39,253 nt of DNA from Gammaproteobacteria bacterium (GTDB lineage Bacteria; Pseudomonadota; Gammaproteobacteria; Pseudomonadales; Halieaceae), in contig JAUICG010000042.1 of assembly GCA_030427485.1 (NCBI GenBank), forward strand, positions 1-39,253, written 5' to 3'. A program made the position numbers and the translations under genes. Shown in pieces: positions 33,440 through 39,253 of this stretch; positions within the stretch are counted from its first letter, which is position 1, and the number at the start of each line of letters is the position of its first letter. A model generated the notes under the pieces. That model was given only the letters and a program-made list of their open reading frames with translations, had not been told where the DNA came from and searched no databases.

Positions 33440-34972
33440 ATGCAAAAGTCGTATCTCAACAAGCTCACCTTGACAGTGATAATGCTTGTCGCCTGTGACT
33501 CAAACGAGCCGCCGCGTCGCTTGGTATTCGAAGATAATTCATCGGCCATGCCTTCATACAGCAGTTCCAACGACTATGGCGCGCTGTGGGGAGATTTTAA
33601 TAACGACGAACGCCTCGATCTTATCTACATGGGGCACGGGTTAGGTCCCCTGATGTTATTGCAGACGGACGATCACACGTTTGTCGATGTCACAGGCGAT
33701 TCAGGCATCAAGGATTCCGACTGGGAATACAAGCAACAGCGGGATCGTCACGGAGCAAGTTGTGCCGATTTTGACAATGACGGCATCATTGATCTGTTCA
33801 TTTCGCATGGCGCGGCAAAAGGCGAGACACTCGGAGTAAAATACGATGAGCTGTTGAAAGGTAACGGCGATTTTACTTTTACTGAGGTCACCCGCAGCGC
33901 CGGCACGCTAAACCATTTCGGCCGCGGCAGATCAAGTGTCTGGTTTGACTATGACAAAGACGGCTGGATCGATTTATTCGTGGCGAATGTCTCCTCCAAA
34001 AATGTCATGTATAAGAACAACGGGGACGGCACTTTTACCGACGTGACGACTAAAGTGGGCCTGGCATTCGCTGCAGTCCATACGGCGCCTGCGGATTTCG
34101 ACCAGGATGGAAACATTGACTTACTGGTATCCTGGCCACTCAGGCTGTACCGAAATAACGGTGCCGGAAAATTTGTCGCAGTAGACAAAAAGGCGTTTCC
34201 GTTCAGCGGCATTCAGTCATTTGACATTGCCTGGGGAGATGCGGATAACGACGGAGACCTCGATATTTTCCTCAGTCGTGGGCATAGGGGGAACATGCTC
34301 CTCATTAATGAGGGTAAAAGTTTTCGTAATTTCGAGTCACCCGCCTGGACAGTCAGTAGCGGCAATATTTCCACCGGTGCTGCGTGGGGAGACCTGGATA
34401 ACGACGGCCTGCTGGATCTCGTCAACATTCGTTCTGATGGCTATTACGCTTATCTCAATGACGGTGGGCTCGCATTCTCGGCGGTTAAACTGAATGTCCC
34501 GGCAGCTCAGATAAAGCAAAAGCGCAACGGTGATGCAGCCGTGGCTGATTTCAATAATGATGGCCTGCTGGATATCGCCTCGGATGATCCGAAGAGACTC
34601 ATGTTGCTGCAGAACACGAGTGCATCCGCAAATAACTGGCTGCAGCTGAATTTCCACGGAACAGAGAATAATCGCCTGGGTATTGGCAACAAAATCTGGA
34701 TATCATCGCAGGGTGAGCTTATCGCATATCGCGAGTACACGGGTACGGCAGGCCATCTACGGTCAGCAAGTTGCAGCCCGTTACACGTGGGCCTCGGCCG
34801 AAACACTGGGGTCGAGATCCGCGTGCGTTGGCTTAACGGGCATGAAACACTACTTGAGAATGTAGCGGTAAACCGTTCCCTGACCGTATCGGACACCGAT
34901 ATCGGCGCAACTCCCGCGATGCCCCAAAAACCGGTGCACTCGGTCAGCGCTGGTGGCCGGGACGATCAGTAG
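33440..34972 (+). CDS. FG-GAP/VCBS repeat lipoprotein with ASPIC/UnbV-type C-terminus (CRTAC1-like)
   Basis: A 510-residue exported protein with a lipobox LVAC (Cys19). It is built of beta-propeller repeats with calcium-type loops: WGDFNNDERLDLIYM, ADFDNDGIIDLFIS, FDYDKDGWIDLFVA, ADFDQDGNIDLLVS, GDADNDGDLDIFLS, GDLDNDGLLDLVNI and ADFNNDGLLDIAS, seven in all. The C-terminal part (LHVGLGRNTGVEIRVRWLNG) matches the ASPIC/UnbV module. Such proteins are probably surface adhesins or binding scaffolds. The DNA is clearly more AT-rich than its neighbours, which may mark transfer. No strong ribosome site is visible before ATG 33440. Confidence 0.85.
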   Translation: MQKSYLNKLTLTVIMLVACDSNEPPRRLVFEDNSSAMPSYSSSNDYGALWGDFNNDERLDLIYMGHGLGPLMLLQTDDHTFVDVTGDSGIKDSDWEYKQQRDRHGASCADFDNDGIIDLFISHGAAKGETLGVKYDELLKGNGDFTFTEVTRSAGTLNHFGRGRSSVWFDYDKDGWIDLFVANVSSKNVMYKNNGDGTFTDVTTKVGLAFAAVHTAPADFDQDGNIDLLVSWPLRLYRNNGAGKFVAVDKKAFPFSGIQSFDIAWGDADNDGDLDIFLSRGHRGNMLLINEGKSFRNFESPAWTVSSGNISTGAAWGDLDNDGLLDLVNIRSDGYYAYLNDGGLAFSAVKLNVPAAQIKQKRNGDAAVADFNNDGLLDIASDDPKRLMLLQNTSASANNWLQLNFHGTENNRLGIGNKIWISSQGELIAYREYTGTAGHLRSASCSPLHVGLGRNTGVEIRVRWLNGHETLLENVAVNRSLTVSDTDIGATPAMPQKPVHSVSAGGRDDQ

Positions 34973-35009
34973 ATTTACCGGCCACATCGCTATACACCTT
35001 GGGAATTAT

Positions 35010-35029
35010 CACGGCTGGTAAGTGCCGTG
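35010..35029. terminator. Hairpin between convergent genes
   Basis: CACGGC (35010-35015) and GCCGTG (35024-35029) form a 6-bp stem with an 8-base loop in the 65-base gap between two convergent genes. It could stop transcription from both sides, but neither side has a real T-run. Confidence 0.35.
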
Positions 35030-35037
35030 CTTCCGGT

Positions 35038-35238
35038 CTACTCACCGTTCAATAGTTCCTGGCGCTCGCGCTCGTAGTCCTTATAGGACTCATCAACGTC
35101 CTTCATACATTCCTCGTAGCGCACCTGGGGCAACTTGCTGCACTCCAGCTGCTGGTTTTGCTGCACCGCGTTGTAGACCTGTTCGTGGGTACAGGCGACG
35201 AGCAGGAATGCAGATCCCAGGATGGCGAGTGATTTCAT
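35038..35238 (-). CDS. Small lipoprotein, function unknown
   Basis: A 66-residue protein with a lipoprotein signal (MKSLAILGSAFLLVAC, Cys16). The mature part is charged and helical: NQQLECSKLPQVRYEECMKDVDESYKDYERERQELL. It has two further cysteines (33 and 44) that could form a disulfide in the periplasm. AGGAGT precedes the ATG at 35238, and the gene starts 13 bases after the glutaryl-CoA dehydrogenase stop, so it is probably co-transcribed. I do not recognise a named family, though small lipoproteins like this are common in marine gammaproteobacteria. Confidence 0.75.
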   Translation of the reverse strand: MKSLAILGSAFLLVACTHEQVYNAVQQNQQLECSKLPQVRYEECMKDVDESYKDYERERQELLNGE

Positions 35239-35251
35239 TACGGCTGGACTC

Positions 35252-36436
35252 CTAGAAAGCGGGTATGTCAGTTTGCGTGCGACCGAGAATCAACCCGTGT
35301 ATATCGTGCGTGCCTTCATACGTATTCACCACTTCCAGGTTCACCATGTGGCGCATCACGGGGTACTCGTCGGAGATGCCATTGCCGCCGAGCATGTCCC
35401 TGGCCTGGCGCGCTATCGCCAGCGCCTTGCCGCAGGAATTGCGTTTGATCAACGAGATGAGTTCCGGTGCGATGCCGGTGGTATCCAGCAACTGGCCGGC
35501 GCGGAAACAGCTCTGCAGGCCCAGGCCGATTTCCGTCTGCATGTCCGCCAGTTTCAGCTGCACCAGTTGGTTGGCCGCCAGCGGGCGACCAAACTGGCTG
35601 CGTTCCATCGTGTAATCGCGCGCGGCATGCCAGCAGGTTTCGGCCGCGCCCAGGGCTCCCCAGGCAATGCCGTAACGCGCGTTGTTTAGGCAGCCGAAAG
35701 GCCCCTTGAGACCGTCGACGTGCGGCAGCAGATGCGCGTCGGATACATGAACACTATCCATCACTATTTCACCGGTAACCGACGTTCTCAACGCGAGTTT
35801 GCCCTCAATTTTTGGCGTGCTCAGGCCGGTCATTCCCCGCTCCAGGATAAACCCGCGAATCTTGCCATCTTCGGTTTTCGCCCACACCACAAAGACATCC
35901 GCAACAGGACTGTTGGTAATCCACATCTTGGCGCCATCGAGCACATATCCGCCTTCCACGCGCCTGGCCCGCGTCACCATTCCGCCGGGGTCAGAGCCGT
36001 GATCTGGCTCGGTCAAGCCAAAGCAACCGACCCATTCCCCACAGGCGAGCCGCGGCAGGTATGTTTCCCGCTGGCTCTCTGTACCGTAGGCATAAATGGG
36101 ATACATGACCAGCGAGGACTGCACGCTCATCATGGACCGATATCCAGAATCGACGCGTTCGATCTCGCGGGCGACAAGACCGTAGGAAATATAATCCACA
36201 CCGGGACAACCGTAGCCGTCTATGGTCGATCCCAGCAGACCCAGCGCTCCCATTTCGCGAAAAATGTGCACATCGGTCTGCTCGCTGCGAAACGAATCCC
36301 GGACCCGTGGCAGGAGCTTGTCCTGCGCATACTGCCGCGCGGCGTCACGCACCATGCGCTGCTCGCCGGTCAGTTGCTGCTCCAACCCGAACGGATCCTG
36401 CCAGTTCAGTTTCTGCCACTCACTGCGTTTTGCCAT
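35252..36436 (-). CDS. gcdH: Glutaryl-CoA dehydrogenase
   Basis: A 394-residue FAD enzyme that oxidises and decarboxylates glutaryl-CoA to crotonyl-CoA in lysine and tryptophan breakdown. The GcdH pattern is clear: WQDPFGLEQQLTGEQRMVRD at the start, CFGLTEPDHGSDPGGMVTRA, KMWITNSPVADVFVVWAK, and the catalytic Glu374 in NTYEGTHDIHGLILGRTQTDIPAF. The Arg of the glutaryl carboxylate site is expected near SVQSSLVMYPI. AGGGAA precedes ATG 36436. It lies 30 bases after the agmatinase gene on the same strand, so these nitrogen and amino-acid breakdown genes may share a transcript. Confidence 0.93.
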   Translation of the reverse strand: MAKRSEWQKLNWQDPFGLEQQLTGEQRMVRDAARQYAQDKLLPRVRDSFRSEQTDVHIFREMGALGLLGSTIDGYGCPGVDYISYGLVAREIERVDSGYRSMMSVQSSLVMYPIYAYGTESQRETYLPRLACGEWVGCFGLTEPDHGSDPGGMVTRARRVEGGYVLDGAKMWITNSPVADVFVVWAKTEDGKIRGFILERGMTGLSTPKIEGKLALRTSVTGEIVMDSVHVSDAHLLPHVDGLKGPFGCLNNARYGIAWGALGAAETCWHAARDYTMERSQFGRPLAANQLVQLKLADMQTEIGLGLQSCFRAGQLLDTTGIAPELISLIKRNSCGKALAIARQARDMLGGNGISDEYPVMRHMVNLEVVNTYEGTHDIHGLILGRTQTDIPAF

Positions 36437-36466
36437 CGCTATTTTCCCTGCTGTTGTCGTCGTACT

Positions 36467-37432
36467 TCAGTTGCGGCTCGCCCGCATGTAGAGGAATTCC
36501 AGCGCCAGCGAGGCACCGGCCAATGCCGTGAGTTGTGATTGATCGTAAGCGGGCGACACCTCCACCACGTCAAAGCCGACGATGTTCAGGTCGGACAGAC
36601 CGCGCAGGATACGCAGGGCCCGGGAGGTGTCCAGGCCGCCCACCACCGGGGTTCCGGTACCGGGGGCGAATGCCGGGTCCAGGCAGTCGATATCGAAGGT
36701 CAGGTAGGCGGGTGCGTCGCCCACACGGGCGCGAATCGCGGCGACCGTCGCTTGTACCGGTTGCTCATTGGCCTGATCGGCATCAATCACCTGGAACTCA
36801 TGCGCCACGGGATCATACTCGGTGCGAATACCCACCTGGACGGAGCGCGCCGGATCGATCAATCCTTCTCGCGGCGCACGATGGAACATGTTGCCATGAA
36901 AATACCGCTCGGGCTGCGCGTAGGTATCGGTATGCGCGTCGAAGTGGATCAATGCCAGTTTGCCATGCGCTGCGACATGGCCGCGCAACAGTGGCAAGGT
37001 CACGAAATGGTCGCCTCCCAGACTGATCAGGGTTTTCCCCGCCGCTGTGATACGCGCGCTGTGCTCCTCGACCTGCGCCAGCATGTCGGCGCTGTCGCCG
37101 CCACAGAACTGCACATCCCCGTAATCAATAACCTGCAAACGCTCGTGAAGGCTGAATTCCCAGGGCCAGCGTCGCGCTTCCCAGCGCAGGTTGGCGCTGG
37201 CCTGGCGAATCGCGTTGGGCCCAACGCGCGCCCCGGCGCGACCGCTCGTACCCAGATCGTAGGGAATACCCATCACCACCGCATCCAGTCCCGCCCTGTC
37301 CAGGTCCCGGCTGAGTGGCAAACCCATGTAGCTGAAAATATTGGCGTACATCGAGTCGTCCGCCAAATGCACTGTCTTGTCTGCCTCGGCGCCCAAGCGG
37401 CCCTCCCGCGTTCCCAGTCCCAATCTATTCAT
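36467..37432 (-). CDS. speB: Agmatinase (ureohydrolase family)
   Basis: A 321-residue manganese enzyme that splits agmatine to putrescine and urea. Metal ligands are His142 (SLGGDHFVT), Asp165-His167-Asp169 (HFDAHTDTY) and Asp247-Asp249 (TFDIDCLDPAFAPGTGTP). TSGRAGARVGPNAIRQASANLRWE is typical of SpeB. Length fits E. coli SpeB (306) with a slightly longer N-terminus; ATG 37432 has only a weak ribosome site, and Met28 is a possible later start. The divergent aminotransferase probably uses putrescine, so the pair makes an agmatine-to-4-aminobutanal route. A closely related ureohydrolase with another guanidino substrate cannot be excluded. Confidence 0.85.
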   Translation of the reverse strand: MNRLGLGTREGRLGAEADKTVHLADDSMYANIFSYMGLPLSRDLDRAGLDAVVMGIPYDLGTSGRAGARVGPNAIRQASANLRWEARRWPWEFSLHERLQVIDYGDVQFCGGDSADMLAQVEEHSARITAAGKTLISLGGDHFVTLPLLRGHVAAHGKLALIHFDAHTDTYAQPERYFHGNMFHRAPREGLIDPARSVQVGIRTEYDPVAHEFQVIDADQANEQPVQATVAAIRARVGDAPAYLTFDIDCLDPAFAPGTGTPVVGGLDTSRALRILRGLSDLNIVGFDVVEVSPAYDQSQLTALAGASLALEFLYMRASRN

Positions 37433-37715
37433 TTCGAGACCACCACTTTCGGGGCAATCTCAGCGCAGTGCTAATATGCCACAATAGCGGACTATCCTGA
37501 GCAGATAAACAGACCGTGGTAGTGGCTTATGGCTGCACGAGCCTGAGAGGCAGAGATACGATCTGGACGCGCCAACAAGCGCACATCCATGTGCAGGCTC
37601 GGGTGGCGACGTCCTGTCGCCACACGGTCCAGACCGTATCTCTGCCTCTCAGGCCCTCAATATGCGCCAGCTTACGAACTGAACCACTGCGCGGACCATC
37701 GCGGAGAAACATTGC
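37433..37715. other. Divergent intergenic region with large inverted repeat
   Basis: 283 bases between the agmatinase and aminotransferase genes. The centre is the inverted repeat listed separately. No clear -35/-10 pair was found for either gene, so its promoters may flank or overlap the repeat. Confidence 0.5.
37541..37654. repeat. 28-bp inverted repeat enclosing smaller hairpins
   Basis: The arms 37541-37568 and 37627-37654 match at 27 of 28 positions. The one mismatch (37561 against 37634) is A-C in plus-strand RNA but U-G in minus-strand RNA, so the minus transcript could pair along its whole length. The 58-base interior holds a perfect 8-bp stem (37603-37610 with 37616-37623, five-base loop) and a 5-6-bp stem (37581-37586 with 37589-37594). 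An alternative GCGC stem (37569-37572 with 37579-37582) overlaps the latter. On the minus strand the two loops read AGGAC and TGGA, the second within ACATGGATGT, close to the CsrA/RsmA consensus. It could be a structured leader of speB, a small RNA, or a palindromic mobile repeat. No flanking target duplication was seen. Confidence 0.85.
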
Positions 37716-39083
37716 ATGGCCACAACACTGAATGCAGAACAACTGCGCCAACTGGACAGGGCGCACTACCTGCACCCCTTCACGGACCTGCACCAGCACA
37801 GCCGGCAGGGCGGGCGCATCATCTCCCGCGCGGAGCATATCTATATCCACGACAGCGAGGGCAACAGGATGCTGGATGGCATGTCGGGATTGTGGTGCTG
37901 CAACCTGGGCTATAGCCAGAGCAGCATCAAGGACGCGATCTACGCCCAACTGCAGGAAATGCCCTACTACAACAATTTTTTCCAGTGCGCCAATGAAACC
38001 GCCGTGACCCTGGCCCGCGACCTGGTGGAGGTGACGCCCGCGCAGTTCAACCACGTGTTTTTCACCAACTCGGGCTCGGAGGCCAACGACACCAACCTGC
38101 GCCTCGTGCACCGCTACTACACGCTGCTGGGCCAGCCCGATAAAAACCTTGTCATCAGTCGCAGAAACGCCTATCACGGCTCTACCATTGCGGCGGCGTC
38201 ACTGGGCGGGATGAGTGCTATGCGCGAGCAGACACGCGGCCTGGACTATATACACCATATCAGCCAACCGTACTGGTTCGCGGAGGGGGCGGAGGAAGAA
38301 CCGCAGGCCTATGGCGTGCGGGTGGCGAGCGAACTCGAACAGAAGATCGACGAATTGGGTGAGGCCCGTGTCGCCGCGTTTATTGCCGAACCGGTGCAGG
38401 GTGCGGGGGGGGTAATTATTCCGCCCGATTCCTACTGGCCCGAAATCAGGCGCATCTGCCGGGAGCGCGACATCCTGTTGATCATGGACGAAGTGATCTG
38501 TGGCTTCGGCCGCACCGGGCGCTGGTTCGGCAGCGAGACCTATGAGTTGGAACCGGACCTGATGACCTTCGCCAAGGCGGTGACCAACGGATACCAGCCG
38601 CTCGGCGGCGTCCTGGTCGGCGACAGGGTCGCCGACGTCCTCCTCAGCCATGCGGGCGAATTCGCGCACGGCCTGACCTACTCGGGCCATCCGGCCGCGT
38701 GCGCGGCGGGTATCGCAACATTGAAGCTACTGCGCACCACGAAGATCGTAGAGGAAACTGCGCGCACACTTGCCCCGTACTTCCAGGAACGCCTGCGAAC
38801 CCTGCGCGACCATCGCATCGTCGGCGAGGTGCGCGGCCTCGGCATGCTCGGCGCTGTTGAACTGGTCCGCGATAAACATTCGCGCGAACGGCTCGCGCCG
38901 GATTCCCAGGGCGCCGTGTATTGCAGAAACCAGGCGAACAGCGCCGGCCTGATGGTACGGCAGACCGGCGACGCGATGATCACCGCGCCACCGCTGATCT
39001 GCTCGCACAGGGAGATCGATGATCTCGTGGCCATGCTGGCCAGGGCGCTGGACCAGACGGCGGAGCATTACGGGGTCAGGTGA
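37716..39083 (+). CDS. Class III aminotransferase, putrescine/diamine type (SpuC-like)
   Basis: A 455-residue PLP enzyme. Typical pieces are LHPFTDLHQH near the N-terminus, MLDGMSGLWCCNLGY, FTNSGSEANDTNLRLVH, AFIAEPVQGAGGVIIPP, LIMDEVICGFGRTGRWFG and the PLP lysine Lys287 in MTFAKAVTNGYQPLGG. The layout matches putrescine-pyruvate aminotransferases of the SpuC type and related omega-transaminases. It would convert putrescine to 4-aminobutanal, using the product of the divergent agmatinase. GGAGAAA precedes ATG 37716. The exact amine substrate is inferred from context. Confidence 0.88.
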   Translation: MATTLNAEQLRQLDRAHYLHPFTDLHQHSRQGGRIISRAEHIYIHDSEGNRMLDGMSGLWCCNLGYSQSSIKDAIYAQLQEMPYYNNFFQCANETAVTLARDLVEVTPAQFNHVFFTNSGSEANDTNLRLVHRYYTLLGQPDKNLVISRRNAYHGSTIAAASLGGMSAMREQTRGLDYIHHISQPYWFAEGAEEEPQAYGVRVASELEQKIDELGEARVAAFIAEPVQGAGGVIIPPDSYWPEIRRICRERDILLIMDEVICGFGRTGRWFGSETYELEPDLMTFAKAVTNGYQPLGGVLVGDRVADVLLSHAGEFAHGLTYSGHPAACAAGIATLKLLRTTKIVEETARTLAPYFQERLRTLRDHRIVGEVRGLGMLGAVELVRDKHSRERLAPDSQGAVYCRNQANSAGLMVRQTGDAMITAPPLICSHREIDDLVAMLARALDQTAEHYGVR

Positions 39084-39149
39084 GCCCGGCGTTGACCTGC
39101 CAGACACTACGTTAAGCGCGCAGTTACCGGGTCTCTTCAACCGGCTGCA

Positions 39150-39253
39150 TCAGCAGCAATGCCCCATGGCGCTACCATTGTCGCGGGTGGCGGGCGCCGC
39201 TTCAGCCGCGGCTTCCGCGGCTCCAAAGTACCGGGCCTCGTCCATGGTCTTGT
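39150..39253 (-). CDS. C-terminal end of an unknown protein (partial)
   Basis: An open frame enters from the right edge on the minus strand and stops at TGA (39152-39150). The visible end reads KTMDEARYFGAAEAAAEAAPATRDNGSAMGHCC: alanine-rich, finishing His-Cys-Cys. It is convergent with the aminotransferase, which would suit a normal gene end, but only 34 codons are visible and I do not recognise the family. Confidence 0.4.
   Translation of the reverse strand, partial: KTMDEARYFGAAEAAAEAAPATRDNGSAMGHCC

Noticed and set aside
37541..37654. Inverted repeat as an integron attC site
   Set aside because: The GTTRRRY/RYYYAAC core sites are missing and the arms are too perfect for attC.
37527..38177. 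216-codon minus-strand frame through the inverted repeat
   Set aside because: It mostly runs antisense to the aminotransferase and reads through the palindrome; no motif supports it.

Overview
The window is about 39 kb of GC-rich (roughly 60 % by eye), densely coded chromosome from a gammaproteobacterium. The mix of genes suggests a marine heterotroph of the Halieaceae/Spongiibacteraceae kind: paired acyl-CoA dehydrogenases, an LLM (luciferase-like) oxidoreductase, KshA-like and other Rieske oxygenases, a FadL-type porin, PEP-CTERM, PlsB and GpsA. The placement is an inference from gene content, not from a marker gene. No phage, insertion sequence, CRISPR array or rRNA operon was seen. One tRNA gene (tRNA-Val, anticodon GAC) is present.

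Layout, left to right. 1-3659: end of a membrane protein, a D-aminoacylase-family amidohydrolase (-) and the protein AMPylase SelO (+). 4011-6292: a fused alpha/beta E1 of a 2-oxoacid dehydrogenase followed by a 78-residue free lipoyl domain. 6420-10010 (-): a PaaX-family regulator, a Rieske oxygenase and a secreted sulfatase, with a small divergent gene at 10095. 10603-11323: a PEP-CTERM protein behind a clear sigma-54 promoter. 11386-15389: an LHPP-type phosphatase (-), a dihydroorotate-dehydrogenase/PyrK fusion and NhaA. 15374-16775 (-): a FadL-family porin and tRNA-Val. 17025-20413: an LLM oxidoreductase with two acyl-CoA dehydrogenases in a tight operon. 20429-22476: an NAD-dependent epimerase/reductase (-) and an exported methyltransferase-like protein (+).

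22487-22777 holds no protein gene but has a well-formed candidate small RNA gene: promoter, four or five hairpins and an intrinsic terminator. 22893-28781 is a phospholipid-acylation operon (HAD phosphatase-PlsC fusion, PlsB, GpsA) ending in a PBP7-type endopeptidase. Together GpsA, PlsB and PlsC cover dihydroxyacetone phosphate to phosphatidic acid. 28863-31142: an exported aldo/keto reductase coupled to an ADP/ATP-carrier-like transporter. 31255-34972: a KshA-like Rieske oxygenase, an M48 lipoprotein protease and an FG-GAP/ASPIC lipoprotein. 35038-37432 (-): agmatinase, glutaryl-CoA dehydrogenase and a small lipoprotein. 37716-39083: a putrescine-type aminotransferase. The last gene is cut by the window edge.

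The strongest non-coding signals are (i) the candidate small RNA at 22576-22777, (ii) a 28-bp, 27/28-matched inverted repeat at 37541-37654 between the agmatinase and aminotransferase genes, whose minus-strand transcript would present two GGA hairpin loops resembling CsrA/RsmA sites, and (iii) the sigma-54 promoter with an upstream TGT-N11-ACA box before the PEP-CTERM gene. The most unusual proteins are the PyrD-PyrK fusion with a changed substrate-site residue, the E1 fusion paired with a free lipoyl domain, and the phosphatase-acyltransferase with a histone-H1-like basic tail. All assignments rest on reading motifs by eye; no database search was run.
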